Source: Tetrahymena thermophila SB210 (Eukaryota; Ciliophora; Oligohymenophorea; Hymenostomatida; Tetrahymenidae). From it: 64,000 nt of DNA. The notes under the pieces were generated by a model. It was not told the origin of the DNA. It made no database searches and saw nothing but the letters and a program-made list of their open reading frames with translations. Shown in pieces: positions 1 through 12,535 of the stretch. The stretch covers positions 620,001 to 684,000 of the forward strand of contig NW_002476353.1 in NCBI RefSeq assembly GCF_000189635.1, given 5' to 3'. Each line of letters starts with the position of its first letter. The stretch's first letter is position 1. The position numbers were made by a program, and so were the translations under genes.

Positions 1-1
1 T

Positions 2-514
2 TATAAAAATGGTTCAAGATATGAAGGAGAAGTGAGAAATGGAGTTAGAGATGGAAAGGGTAAATATTATTATAACAATGGCGGCTATTATGAAGGTTCC
101 TGGAAGGATGGAAAGATGAATGGTAATTATAATTTTAGTTTATTCTATATAATTTTAATTAAAAATTAATTTTTAGGTTAAGGCACTTTGTATTTCCCAG
201 ACGGTTCTACTGCTTATGATGGTAGCTGGAGAGATGATTAATTTCATGGTTATGGTACACTTTATAATAACTCTGTTTAGCCACACTAAGGACCATTTGA
301 TTATAAAAATTTTAATAATTTGTAAGAAAAATGGTTAAAATATGAGGGTGACTTTAAGAGTGATTAAAAAGAGGGATTTGGTACTCTTTTTGTTTCTAAT
401 GGAGAAAGATATGTAGGTGGATTTAAATAAGATAAAATTCATGGTTAAGGCACTTTTTACACATAATCTAATTAAGTTATAAAAGGAAGATGGGCTAATA
501 ATTTTATGTCTTGA
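2..514 (+). CDS. MORN-repeat protein, 3' part only
   Basis: The 5' end lies outside the window. Two exons are visible (2-122 and 177-514) with a 54-base GT...AG intron at 123-176, and the frame ends at TGA 512-514. The product carries at least five MORN motifs of the form YEGxxxxGxxxGxG, for example YEGEVRNGVRDGKGKYYY, then GTLYFPDGS, YEGDFKSDQKEGFGTL and YVGGFKQDKIHGQGTFY. MORN arrays usually bind membranes or act as scaffolds, and in ciliates are common in cortical and lipid-kinase-related proteins. No other domain is visible in this fragment, so its partner is unknown. TAA and TAG inside the frame are read as Gln. Confidence 0.85.
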
Positions 515-1288
515 TATATATTATTATTCACTTATTTATTTATATAGTAATTATTTTAATTTAAAAAATTTTCCATATTAAAAAATATTATTTCTACGTA
601 AAAGGCTTATTCAATTGTCCACTATTAATAGTTTAAAATAATTTAAGATAATCTATTTATCAAAAATTTATAGAAAATAAATAATTAAATCCATTTTGTA
701 AATAAGCTTTCAGTATACCCATTATTATCGTTTAAGAGGAAACTTTTCTTAATTTAAAAAAAAGTTTTTAGCAGTAAAATAAATTATAAATCCAAATTTA
801 TTTATTAACTATTGTTGAGTTTAAAAAAAGAATATGTTACCTCCAGTGTTTGAACATCTTAAAGTGGTTATAAAAAATAAAATACTTAATGAAATATTTT
901 TATTTTTGATCAAGATTTTAAAAATATGATTTATTTATATTCTAACAAATTCAAAACAGATTTTTATCAATAAAAGCTCAAAAGAAACTACATAATACAT
1001 ATAATAAACTTTATCTTAATTTTATTAAATTTATTCCAAAGATGTTCTGAGTATTTGTGATCTCTTCTCTTCTATTTTCTTCATCTTATATCATAGATAT
1101 TACAAAATATGGTATGTCTTAAAGTCTGTTTTGATTGAGAATTCTTTTTTTTAATTTCTTCTTTCATTCAAAGATTTTTGAGGATTTTATTTATTATTTA
1201 TATATTTTTTTCATCCTTTTTTATATTATTTGTTGTTAAATACTTTCTGTATTCATCAGTAATTTTTTTGATTTATTCGAACTTAGAT
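515..1288. other. AT-rich spacer after the MORN gene
   Basis: No convincing gene. The part from 1164 to 1288 may be the real 3' end of the neighbouring GTPase gene if a very short intron is removed; see that entry. Confidence 0.5.
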
Positions 1289-2161
1289 TCATCAGATTTT
1301 ATTTTGAAACTATAATAAAACATAGAAAGATCTCTTACTAATAGGGATAGTTATGATATTCATCTTTTTGCTATTTTTCTTGATTTCCTCCCTTATTATG
1401 TTTTCTTAATCTATATAGTATTATATTTTTATATCCTTTTTTTGGAATGCTGAATAGAACTCTTACCAATTCTTTACTTAATCTTGACTAATAAAGCTGC
1501 AATAAAAGATTTCTTAGCATAGTTAAAATGAGCAGAATTATTTTTATTTTTCTTCTTCTTCATTAGATTAGCAAGCATTGAAATCTTTAACATCTAAAAG
1601 AATAAAATCTTTACCCCACCAATATTTGATTTTCTCATACATATAAGATATATCTTTATTCAGTTACTATTCCTCTTTTATGAAAATTTAGTCTCCAAAA
1701 TGCTTATATTTTTGTTCTAGGTTTTTAGTGTATTCATATTCTCTTCCTGACTTGTTTACAATAACTAAAAGATCTGGGCTTATGCCCAAGATACAATAAG
1801 AAAGAACACCCAGTATTATTAACGAAAGCTAGTCTAATACTGAGCCGTATTAGGTTACAAAAATGATTTTGTGTATCCCTTTTACATCTTTGATTATCTA
1901 AATGATGTTATTTAGCAGGTTTTTGCTCTTTTATTTTCCATAAAATAGACCTTATGTTTTAATGATGGTTAGCCAATTATTTGAGCGGATAATGGAGCCT
2001 AATTTTCTGGTTGTATTATCAGCTGAAGTAGAGAAACACTCCTTTCCTAAAATCAAATTACTCAAATAAGACTTACCTACTCCCGTTTTTCCAATCATCA
2101 AAGCATGTGTATCATTTAGAAAAATAAGGAGGTGCAGGCAGTAAAAATGATAGACTTGCAT
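1289..2161 (-). CDS. AIG1/GIMAP-type GTPase
   Basis: An intron-free reading gives 290 residues ending at TGA 1291-1289. The P-loop GKTGVGKS at about residues 24-31, followed by LSNLILGK, is the AIG1 (IAN/GIMAP) signature. A hydrophobic strand ending LLVIVNKSG sits where the G4 motif belongs. These GTPases act at membranes and in other lineages are linked to immunity and organelle surfaces; the role in ciliates is unknown. Two oddities: the G3 box, normally DTPGL, reads KTQGL, and G4 shows NKSG instead of the usual aspartate-containing motif. A second coding-like frame (SFKIKSDESKFEQIKKITDE) follows the stop and ends at TGA 1166-1164. It would join in frame if the 29 bases at about 1308-1336 were an intron, which is shorter than normal here. 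Two decayed copies lie directly upstream. Confidence 0.7.
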
Positions 2162-2714
2162 AGCATGAGATAATATCTTTATTAATTTTTATTATATGAG
2201 CTTAAATTTTTTTTTTTCTTCTTCTTTTATTTAAGATTTTGTAGTTTTTATATATTCAATCTTATTTAATTGTATTTTTAATCAAATTTCAATAGAAGTT
2301 CTAAGGTCTGCAAAAAAAATTTTTTAATTTATTTTTTGAAAATTAATTATACAGTTATAAGTTTACCACAAAAGCTCCAAATTTTAATTTTTATCTATCT
2401 GACAATATAAATAAAGATTATTGCTAGTACGAGCTACTGTATTAGCTAATCAATTTTCCTAACCCACCCTTGCTTTGTATAATTAAAGTATATTCTGTAT
2501 AAGTAAATTATGTATAATTAAAAGTGTTTTATGTTTATTGAATTATACTTAATTAAATAAAACACTTTTAATTATAAATAAATTACTTTTAATTTTTCAT
2601 AAATTAATTAATTAAAAGTTACTGTAAAAAAGTTTGTTTATATTTAGCTTATGAATTAAATAATAGAAAAGCCGTTTTACATTTACATTTGTTTTGATTT
2701 TTAAATAATTAAGC
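2162..2714. other. Spacer between the GTPase gene and its first decayed copy
   Basis: AT-rich with no gene. It holds the 20-base-arm hairpin listed separately and, from about 2630, one copy of a segment repeated at 3815-3985. Confidence 0.5.
2513..2576. repeat. Perfect inverted repeat (hairpin)
   Basis: The arms tataattaaaagtgttttat (2513-2532) and ataaaacacttttaattata (2557-2576) are exact reverse complements, 20 bases each, around a 24-base loop. It lies between the GTPase gene and its decayed copy. It could be a short element end or a cruciform site; no function can be read from it. Confidence 0.8.
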
Positions 2715-3265
2715 GTAGAAGTAGCCAATTCTTAAGTATCTCTCTTATTTTCCTTGATTTGCTCTATAGTTTAACTTATTTATCTAAATAGTATTCAATT
2801 TTTTTCTTTATTTGAATATTGAATAGATAACTTATCAAGTCTTAATTATACGGATAAATAAAGCTGCATCTATTGATTGATGAGAGTAGTAAATTGCAGG
2901 GCACTATTCATTATCTTTTTCCTCTTCTTCTTTAATTTAACAAGTCTTGAAATGCAAGACTTTCCTCAATCGTTCATCCTCTTATATGGGATTATCGTCT
3001 TCTATAAAATTTATTTCTCCTTGAGTTCATTGTTAGTGTATTTAAGTCATCTTCCTGCGTTATTTACAATAACTAAAAGATCCTGGCTTGTGTCCAAGAT
3101 ACAGTAAGAAAGAATACCTAGTATTACTAAGGAAATTTATTCTATTACTGAGTCATATTAGGTTACAAAAATTATTTTGTCTATCCCTTTTGCATCTTTG
3201 ATTTTATAAATGGTAGAGCCTACTATTGTGGTTTAATTACCAACTGATTGAGCGAATCATTACTT
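2715..3265 (-). pseudogene. Decayed partial copy of the AIG1 GTPase gene (copy 2)
   Basis: Base-level similarity to 1340-1960 is obvious. Bases 3061-3200 match 1761-1895 with scattered differences, and 2730-2870 match 1370-1500. The minus-strand reading retains blocks such as KIIFVTQYDSVIEQISLVIL and LLVIVNNAGR, parallel to the intact gene. The P-loop region is missing: homology starts again only at the LILG-equivalent end. The blocks fall in different frames, with a TGA directly after the NNAGR block. It is a truncated, frameshifted duplicate in the same orientation. The plus-strand open frame at 2877-3107 is its antisense shadow. Confidence 0.75.
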
Positions 3266-3288
3266 TCATAAAATCAAATTATAGCAAA

Positions 3289-3340
3289 ATGCCATTCAAA
3301 AATTTCGTCGTTTGAAAACGACTAGATAAGTGAATGGCAT
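3289..3340. repeat. Nested inverted repeat between two decayed GTPase copies
   Basis: The outer arms atgccattca (3289-3298) and tgaatggcat (3331-3340) are exact inverted repeats. Inside, gtcgttt (3307-3313) pairs with aaacgac (3316-3322) around a two-base loop. The CG steps make it stand out in this AT-rich sequence. It may be the excision or insertion scar of a short element; that is inference. Confidence 0.6.
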
Positions 3341-3574
3341 AAAATAATTACATACATTTGTTTTTCATTAATTTATTTTTTAGTTTAGATAAGTTAAGTA
3401 GAAATAAGAAAATACAAAAATCATCCTCTTCACATATACTTTTCTAAATATATTTCCATTTAAAGATATCTTAGCAAGCTATTTGAGCATTATTTAGTCA
3501 GATTTTGAATAGTAGTACTAATTCTATTGTAATAGAGCAAGCTGATTTGTTAATGACAATTATTACGATCATTT

Positions 3575-3755
3575 TATGTATGATAGTAACCAACTCTTAA
3601 GTATTTCTCTTATTTTCCTTGATTTGCTTCTTTAGTTAACTTATTTATCTAAATATTATTCATTTTTTTTTCCCCTTCTTTCAATATTAAATAGATTTCT
3701 TGCCAAGTCTTAACTTTATATGGATGAATAAATCTGCAACCTACCCTTGAAATAC
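3575..3755 (-). pseudogene. Second decayed fragment of the AIG1 GTPase gene (copy 3)
   Basis: Bases 3590-3755 repeat 2728-2880 of copy 2 and the C-terminal third of the intact gene (about 1350-1500), including the run tcttattttccttgattt. Only this 3' portion survives and no open frame remains. With copy 2 it shows serial tandem duplication and decay of one gene. Confidence 0.65.
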
Positions 3756-3814
3756 AAAAAAAAAAAATATTTAAAAATTAAGTTAAATAGAATATTTTAC
3801 CATATTACATTATT

Positions 3815-3985
3815 TTTATATTTAATTTATGAATTGAATATAAAAAAAGCCATTTTACATTTACATTTCTTTTAATTTATTTGAGCACTCAAAAAAAAGC
3901 AAATAATCGAAATATTTAATATAACCATAGAACAATAAAATAAAGCTTTTAATTATCATTTTTAGTAAATAATTAAGTGTAGTTA
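3815..3985. repeat. Segment duplicated from 2630-2715
   Basis: The stretch around agccattttacatttacatt (3848-3867) and the following aaataattaagtgtag (about 3966) repeat agccgttttacatttacatt (2671-2690) and aaataattaagcgtag (about 2703). The order is the same, but about 80 extra bases sit between the two parts in the right copy. It marks the duplicated block that also carried the GTPase fragments. Confidence 0.6.
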
Positions 3986-4030
3986 ATATATATATATTAC
4001 CAAATTAAATAGAAGGTAAGGCTATTATTG

Positions 4031-4819
4031 ATGTGCTAAGGAATAATACTAATTTTAATAATAAGCATAATATAAATCAGTCTGTTAGTAGTTTGTTACA
4101 TAAATATACTTTTCTATATTAGCTATTTTATAAATGTACTATGCGTCTTATTCATTATTATTGTTAGAAAGAAGCTCATTGAAAGATTTGGTTTAGGATA
4201 TGTAAATCCTGATTATGTTGAATCATCAAAAAAAATTGCTCCCAAATGTAAGATACTTTAGATAATCAATATACTACTATCGCTACTACTATTTATTTTT
4301 TCTTTACTATATACATTTGCTCAGGAAAAAATTATATAATTTAGTGCTTATGTTGTTCCTATCTCGTAGATTGGAGAAAATGATCTTTCATTATTAAGAT
4401 AACTAACACAATAATTCGTTTCACCGTTTATTTTACTTTAAATAATATTCCAAATACACCTTATTTATACGATTAACAAATGCCTAAAATCTCTAAATTT
4501 TTTAGCTAATCTAATGAGCGGAGATCAACAACAATTAAGCTTTGAGCAAGCTCCTTAAATTTTTACAGAGCTTTATTTTGAACTGCCTTCTAATAGCGAT
4601 ATAAAATTTAATGCTTTGAATTCTTAAAGTAGTTAGAATTTGGAATAAAAAATATAAAATACAGCAATCACTTGTGCTATATGTCTCTAAGAATTTATTC
4701 ATAAATAGAGTAAAATAATAAAGCTAAAATCTTGCTAGCATTTCTTTCACAATAATTGTTTAAGGGATTGGGTGGCAGTGAAAAAATCGTGTCCTCTTTG
4801 CCGTTAACAAGTAAAATGA
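4031..4819 (+). CDS. Membrane-anchored RING-H2 finger protein
   Basis: A single exon of 262 residues, from ATG 4031 to TGA 4817-4819. The N-terminal 50 residues are almost wholly hydrophobic, probably two membrane segments, and further hydrophobic stretches follow at roughly residues 75-97 and 138-162. The C-terminus is a RING-H2 domain: C215-x2-C218, then CQHFFHNNC giving C235, H237, H240 and C243, then C254-PL-C257. All eight zinc ligands are present. RING-H2 proteins with this layout are E3 ubiquitin ligases of endomembranes. Substrate unknown. The start is the first in-frame ATG ahead of the hydrophobic region; an additional upstream exon cannot be excluded. Confidence 0.8.
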
Positions 4820-5363
4820 TGAGGATTTAAAAATTAATCAAAAAGGTCTCTAAGTATTTAATAGCCTGAAATAATGCTGTCCCCTTTTTGTAAATACATG
4901 AATATTAAAGTAAGTAATTCACCTCAACTTAATTTAATTGAGAGTTCTCACAAAATTCTTTTACAAAAATCTTACTTAAATTTAAAATCATGTATTTTCT
5001 TTAATAAAATAAATTTATATTTTAACAAAAATAAATGAAAATTAAGATAATTGATAATCATATAACTAAAAATACTAACATTATTATATAATAGTATTTA
5101 TATTAAAGAGTTACTTACCTATATACATACAAAAAAAAGCTTTTTTCAATTTATAATTTCGTTATAAAAAATACAATTATTCTATTATAAAAATAAATAA
5201 TTTATTTTTTTAAAATTATTCTATTATAAAAAATATTCTATTATAAAATAAAATTTTATTTCAAAAATAATGAGATGCAAGTTAAGTTTTATAAACAAAT
5301 TTTGGGTAATTTATTAAATTATTTCAAAATTTAAAATAATCAGTTGATTTTAATGTTCTAGTT
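4820..5363. other. AT-rich spacer
   Basis: Nothing recognisable. Several short runs of attctattataaaa repeat between 5170 and 5250. Confidence 0.6.
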
Positions 5364-6083
5364 TCAAAATTTATATTTCTTTTTTTTACTTTTTTAATTT
5401 GTATATTTATTTTTGTTTTTTTAAGACTATTTTATAGAAACAAAGATCAGCATTATCATTTTTATTTATTTTAAAGTAGATTTTTTTTAATTTCTTTTTT
5501 TTATTAATTTTATAGAGTAGATGAGATGATATATAAACATTGTTTAATGTGTTGTTTTTTATTTTATCGTTTTATTCATAAGTTCTAATTTATATAAAGA
5601 GAGTGGAGATTGATATTGAAGTAGTCTGTCTGATTGTAAGGAATGATTCCTTTTTAGGAAAATCTTTAAATTATTTTAAACTTATTTCTAAATAAAATAT
5701 AGAATTGAAGTTTTTAAAAAGAGATGGGACTTTTTGATTTTTCCTTTATATTCAAATGAATATGAGTGCTCAATAGAATTTGAATCAGGATTGTTTGCAT
5801 TTTTAAACGAAATTGAATTTTCAGAAATATTTGATTTCACCTATTTACTGACATGATTCATCTTTGATTGAGATGAATTTTTTCGTTTTTTGTTTCCATT
5901 TTTTTGTAAAAAACTTATCTGGCTTATTGAAATGGATGGTTCAATAATGGCTTTAATGGCGATTTAAAAAATTTGAGAATGCAAACATGTTTAATGATAT
6001 CTATCATATTCCTATTCTTTTGATTCTATCAGCTATAATTTTTTTCTCTTGTTTTTTTCAAGATTTGTTTTGTTTTATAATCA
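5364..6083 (-). CDS. Candidate gene or exon, function unknown
   Basis: The minus strand is open without TGA from about 6083 to TGA 5366-5364. A first in-frame ATG lies at 5861, which alone gives 165 residues. From about 6040 to 5700 the translation has mixed, protein-like composition (IAIKAIIEPSISISQISFLQ; SENSISFKNANNPDSNSIEH), and the DNA is less AT-rich than its surroundings. Past 5600 it becomes the K/N/I-rich sequence expected from random AT-rich DNA, so the true 3' end may be earlier. No domain recognised. An open frame of this length can arise by chance in such DNA, so confidence is low. Confidence 0.3.
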
Positions 6084-6437
6084 ATTAAATTATTTCAAAA
6101 TTGAAGATCTTTCCTTTTTAATTAATTTTTTTAAATTACTTAAAATTTTTATGAAAAAAATCAAGAAATGAAAAATTAAAAATCCGTTAAAAATAAATTT
6201 CATAATAAAGTTTATTAAGAAAAATAAACCATTCAAAAACATAAATCATCAATAGCTATTAAGATATAAACAAAATAATTATCAAACATTAAAGAAAAGA
6301 AAAAAAACAAGTAAAAATAGTTCTGAAATATTGAATTGCCATATTCATAGTTTTTAAAAATAGAATAAATCCCGCTATTAAAAACATTAAATAAACTTAA
6401 ATGTACAAAGTACAGTGAACCTATGTTTATTTAATCA

Positions 6438-6760
6438 TCATTTCTCTTAAACAAGAATGATTTGCAGCTGATCTAAGTTTTTAACGAAATATTTTGAGAA
6501 AACAAAATAGCACATTTTGAGCAATTCTATACATTCTTCTTTCAAAAATTCTTATTAAAGAATTGGTGCATCAAAAACATTTAACTATCTTTCAATTCCT
6601 TCTATGCTTCTTCTGAACAAGTAAGAAGCAAAAATGAACCTATGATGTTATATCAACTTATCAAAAATACTACTTCTCAATTTCTTTCCAAAACTCTAAT
6701 TTTAAGTAACTTTAAAAAAAGGTATTAAGAAACCATCATAAGAAGCTCAGAAATCCCTTA
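6438..6760 (-). CDS. Candidate unannotated gene, 3' exons only
   Basis: On the minus strand, 6639 to TGA 6440-6438 reads as a balanced sequence (ASYLFRRSIEGIERQLNVFD, then QQEFLKEECIELLKMCYFVF). Wobble positions vary and Glu, Arg and Asp are mixed in, unlike random AT-rich DNA. Upstream, ISELLMMVSQYLFLK (about 6755-6711) would join in frame through an intron at about 6640-6710. Sequence above 6760 is T-rich on the coding strand and looks intronic or intergenic, so the 5' end was not found. Helical and charged; no family recognised. It could be a remnant rather than a working gene. Confidence 0.4.
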
Positions 6761-8344
6761 AAGCAATAAAACATTTTCAAAATAAGACTAAGAAAATCTT
6801 CAAAAAACATAAAAAATAAAAAAAAATGAATGCAAAGTTGTAAAAATAAAAGAAAAAAAAGTAAAAGAAAATAGTTTAGAAAAAAGAAAAATAAAAACAG
6901 TTAATAGAATTTATAAAAAAAAAGTAAGAAAACTAGAATAAGTAAAATAAAAATAAAACAAAATCTTAATAAATTTAATAAAACCTTAAAAAAAATAAAA
7001 ATCTTTTATTCAAAATTAAAATAAAAAACTTAAAACAAACCAATAAAAAAAATCTTTTCACCATTCAAATAAAATATTTCTCTTCAGTTTATAAAAAGAC
7101 TTATTAAAAATAAAAAAATAAATTAAATAAAATTTAATATTAAAAATATTTAAATTTTAAAAAACTTCAAAATTATTTTATATTTGAGTGAGCTGTTTTC
7201 CTACAAGATTCATAATCACTTTTTTGTCTTAAAATTTTAAATTAAAATAGAATAAAAATAGAAATATAATTTAGTAATTTATCATTTTTAACAAAAAAAC
7301 TGAGTAAAAATAACTATTTAGTTATTCATTAAGAAAATAAGTAGATAAAATATCATTTTATTATATTCTTTTAAATTAGATATCTATTTCTAAATATAAA
7401 AATAATATTTTCAAATTTTATATGAATTAAATCATTTATTTTTTTTCTTTATATTAGGTTTCTATGCTTTTAATTTAATTTTTAATACTTTAAATAATAT
7501 TTTTCTAAAATTGTATTATAATTTACTAGTTAACATTGACTAAAAGTATTTAGAAAAAGTCATTCATTAACATATTCTTTATTTTTTTAATTTAGATATT
7601 TATTATGAAAATATAAAAATAACTTAATGTATTTACAAATTCTATATTAAATAAACGATTTATTATCCTTTTTTATTAGATTTCTTAGCTTTTAATTTAG
7701 TTTTTCATAAAAAATTAAATAAAATTTACATAATATTTCTATTATAATTTATTAATTATTCTTAATATATTTTTCTTATTTTAACTTAATTTTTAATTAC
7801 TAACAAAAAATAAAGGCTTAAATATTTTTGGAATGTTAATTTTTATTGATAAATTTTCGAAATAATAATTAATAATATTAAGATTAATCCTTCTTTCTTT
7901 ATATTGAATATTTTATTAGAAATATCAAATTAAAAAGAATATCTTTAAATTTAATATGATTAGTTATTTATTCATAGTATTTTGATATGAAAAAAATTGT
8001 GTATCAAATTTATAAAAACATAAGTATTAATTATGCATATTAGAATTTATATATTAAGAAAAATCTATTACTTTTTAATAATATTAAATAAAATATTATT
8101 TTCTTAGTTAATAGTTTGTTTTTAATCCTTAGATAAATTAAATTTTAATTATAAATATTTATTTTGTATTGAATTAAGATATAATTAGTTATTATATTAA
8201 ATTAAATAATAATAATTGTTTTATTAGATGAAATATATTGAAAAGATTTTCTAATAAATTTTAAAAATTAAAAAATTACAATAATAATAATTTACTTATT
8301 TGTAGTATTTTGAAATAATATAAATGATATATCATATACTTACT

Positions 8345-8449
8345 GTAAATCCTCATTTATTAAGGTCACCTCCTCCCAAAATTTTTACCCTTGCCTGGGA
8401 TTCTTTTTCAATTTTATAAAATTTTAGCCCTTAAAAAATGATGATTTAC
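8345..8449. repeat. Short element with terminal inverted repeats (copy 1)
   Basis: The left end gtaaatcctcatttattaag continues to gg at 8365. The right end at 8429-8449 is its reverse complement at 19 of 21 positions. The interior (about 63 bases) is C-rich for this region. The end sequence TAAATCCTCATTWATTAAG also bounds the element at 42322-42440, so this looks like a dispersed miniature inverted-repeat family. No flanking target duplication was resolved. Confidence 0.6.
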
Positions 8450-10324
8450 TATATATACATAAAAATTTAAGTATGTATTTTATTAATTAAGCTTACTTGT
8501 GGATTTGTAGATTAAGAAAATTCTATTTCTTTTTAATAATATTAAATATTATTTTCTTATTTTAAATTAATTTAAAATCTATAGCTAAAATTAAATTATA
8601 TTTATTTCTCTTTATTTTTGTAAATTCAATAATAATATTGCCAACTAAATATCTAATTAAATGTTAAATACTTTTTATTAGAAATATTATAATAAAAAGA
8701 TAATTCTTTAATTTACAAAGATTAATATTTATAACTATATATTAATTCATTTATTAGTAGTATTCTCAAATGAGACAAATGATTTATAATACTCTGTATG
8801 AATTTAATTAATTAAGCATAATTATGTATTTATATATTGAGAAAAATCTATAATTTTTTAAGGATATAAAATAAAATATTCTTATTTAAAATAAATTATT
8901 TTTAAATCTATCTTTTAGTATCTATTTACCTTTATTTTTGTATTAAATTTAAAAAAATTAATCTGGAAAATGTAAAAATTTATTAATTTTTTTTAACTTA
9001 AAACTTTATAAATAATTATAATTTCTAATAATAAAATTAACAAAGCTAAACAATTTTTAAAAATGATTTTGATTTAAATTTGATAGATTATATTAGAGTG
9101 AAGAATATTTATAATTATTTGAGCCTGTTTTTTGTTAAATTGATATTCTTTAAGCTCTATTACTGATTTTGATAGACATAATTGTATTTTGTACTTTTGC
9201 TCACCCCCTTCCTTATAAATCTATGCTTTTAGCAATATTTTTAAAATTTGAAAAAATAAAATTATTTTAAAATACTAAATTGCTAAATTAATTTTGTTTG
9301 TTTAAACTAAAAATTAAATAAATTGTAATCAATGAATAAAAAATTTGTTTTTATTATTTTTAGATTTAACTATTTTACACAAGTAAAATATAGGAATAGT
9401 TTACTATTAATTTGATAATCTTCTTTAAATAATTTTATTTTTTATTCGATAATACTTTCTAGAATACAAAATTTAACTAAATGATATCTTAATAAGCATT
9501 TTATTTTTAAATTTTTTACTGCAATTTTTGTAATCGAATTTTTTTTGTTTTTATCTTATTTAAATGTTAAAAACATTGAGATAGATTTACGAAAATGAAA
9601 ATAATTATCAAAAATAGATAATTAGTAATGAAAAATATTATAATTTTCACTTATTATATTAATATATTTTAAATAGAAATCTATTATTTATGATAGGTAT
9701 TTTATAAGAAAATTAAAAGATTCAACAATATATTTATTATCATAATAAAATTATATATTTATGTAATTTAATTTACAAAATAAATGCTTGTTTTCAAGAT
9801 AGTTATCCATTTTTTTTCTGGATACAAATATTGAAAAATAAAAACTATAAAATCTTAAGATTGCATTTTAAAGGGTAATTATAAAGCTAAGATAGTTTAT
9901 AATTTAATAATTAAAATAAAAGATAATTTAGCATTGAATACATTTATTTTACTAAGGAAAACAGAATATTGAAATAAAAATAATTTTAAAGTTAATTAAA
10001 AGTAAATTTAAGTTGGAATTAATAATGTCTTGATGGAAGGATGTATATATTAGTTCTAAATTTTATATGACAGATTTTTTGATTATTTTATGATTCAATT
10101 TATTTTATGCGGAATATAATAATAATGCAAATAAAATTTCTTAATATTAAGAAAAAAATTTTTAATTAGAAGAAAAAATTTTAACGGTATTTTGTTTTAG
10201 ATAAATCAAAAACTAAAAAGAAAGTTTTCATAAATAATTAAGAATTAAAAAATTAACTATCAAGTTGATAAAAAAAAATATTTAGAATTCCTGAAAAATG
10301 GAATTATCAGTATAATAAGAGTAC

Positions 10325-10419
10325 ATTTAAAGCACGCAAAGTTTTTAAAATAAAAAATGAATCGATAGGAGTTTTCTCCATTTTAGTTTTTAACATTTCC
10401 AGACGTAGGTGCTTTAAAT
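10325..10419. repeat. Inverted repeat pair
   Basis: atttaaagcac (10325-10335) and gtgctttaaat (10409-10419) are exact inverted repeats 73 bases apart. The arms are short, so this may be chance or the ends of a small element. Confidence 0.4.
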
Positions 10420-12535
10420 TATTTCATTTTTATACTTGATCTTTAATATTATCATCATATAATATTCGGAGTATCAAAACAAAATATCTAAAACTTAGTT
10501 AAATAGATCTAAGTAAAAAAACTATTACACTGTCAAAATTAAAAAAAAATGAGGAATAGTTTGATGATTTAACACAATATTGACTTCTTTTCTTTAAAAT
10601 ATTCTATTATACCTATAAAATACTAATTGAGATGATGATATAAAATGCTGCAAATAAATGATATAATATAAACAATAAAATAAATAAATAAAATATAATT
10701 AACTAACTAACTAAATTGTATATGTCTAAATTACTAATTACTTCTTAAAGAAGAAAAATAAAAAAAACAATATAAAAATATCTAAATCCTATTAAAAATA
10801 ACTAAATAAATAAAAATAAACAAACAAACAAAACTAAAAAATATTTTAATACTGGAATTAAATAAATAATTACAACCCTAATAAATAAATAAAATTAACA
10901 AAAAAATACAAAATAAATTAAATGATAATAAGAAAAAATAAAAACAGTAGTTAATAGATAGATGAACCAAAAATTTTTTTAATTAATTGCATTTTTTTTT
11001 TTCTGTTAATATTGTAATAATTAATTTCTAAATTATTAATTTAATTAATTTGATTTTCATAAAAACTTTCAAATCATTATATATCCTTATGTAAAATTCT
11101 GATTTAAATGTTAAAATTCTTCATTAATCAAACAAAGAATTAAATTTTCTTATTTTTCATAAGAAAAAGCCATATTTATAATATAAATTCAAAAAAAATG
11201 TTTAATTTTTTTAATTTTTAAAAGATTTTCTTTATAATTGCAAAAATTATTTAAATTTTACTAAAAATAAAATAATTTTAACTTATGCCACAGAACTTAC
11301 TTATTTGTGATAACAGTATTGATTTATTCTTTAGATTATATATTTACTTTTATCAAATAATATTTATTATAAAATTTATAATAAGTTGAAAGCACATTTT
11401 TGTTTTATAAATGTTAAATAAAACAAAAATCTTTTGAATTATCTTTAAATGAATTAAATGAAGAAAGATCTGAAATAAATAATAATAAATATGATTTTAA
11501 TTTATGTATACTAAAAAATTGATTTGGTTAATTTTGATCTTAAAACTTATTTTTATAAATAACTTTTATATTTAAAACCATTCAATGCTTTTTTATATTT
11601 ATTTTTAGATATTTTAGCAATTATTTATTGAATTAATTCTAATATAAGTGCTTTTTTATATTCTATTTATTATTTAAAATTTTAAATATTAGAAATATCT
11701 TAATAGTAATTAGTCCTCTTTTGAAAAATGCTAAATAAAACTAAAATTTCTAAGAATATTTTCTAACTAAGAATAATTTAAACAAAATAATGACAAATAC
11801 GATTTCAATTAATGATAGATAAATATCTTAATTATGATAATTAAATATTTTAATGTGCATACTCATTATTTACGAAATATTTTTAATAAGATTTATTTAT
11901 ATCTAATTCGATTTGAATTCTAGCTTTCTTTAAAAATTTGAATAAAAGCTAATTTCATTAACTTTAATAAAAATAATTTTTTATTTATTGTTTATTATTT
12001 AAAAGTTTTAATATTAGTTTCATCTGATTAAAAAAGCTATATTTAATTTAGTTGTAAAAAATCATTTATTTATATAAATTACATATCTAATTTTTAAAAA
12101 AATTTTGTTTATATTATAAAAATAAATCAAAATTACACTGAATTTGTGAAATAAAATAATATTTGATGAGCTAAAAAATGTTGCAAATTAATTTAATTCT
12201 ACTATTTGAATAAAGGCAGTGTATTTATAATTAAAATTTATTTGAGGGTAAAAAGAGTTATTTGTAATTTATATAAATTATAAGATGATATTGATATAAT
12301 TTTCAATAAATAAGAAAAGATATGTTTTAATGATACAGAATATTAAATACTAAGAATATACATTTAAGAATATAATTGTATTGAAATTAGTAGAAACTTA
12401 AGATAATTATTCATAGATTAATTAATTGATCTATTGATCCATGAATTAATTAATCATGTTTTATAAAAGTGAATGAATTTCTTATAAAATATTAGTAAAA
12501 TTAAAAAAGTAAAGAATATAGGATAAATTAACACA

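Larger units (their letters stand above)
6761..12535. other. Nearly 6 kb of AT-rich DNA without a recognisable gene
   Basis: Long runs of A and T dominate and no frame shows protein-like composition beyond chance length. On the plus strand 6780-7050 is strikingly A-rich (AAAATAAAA runs), giving a Lys/Gln-rich open frame that I do not trust. Two short inverted-repeat elements (8345-8449 and 10325-10419) and simple AAAT or AACT repeats around 10675-10830 are the only structures seen. Confidence 0.6.
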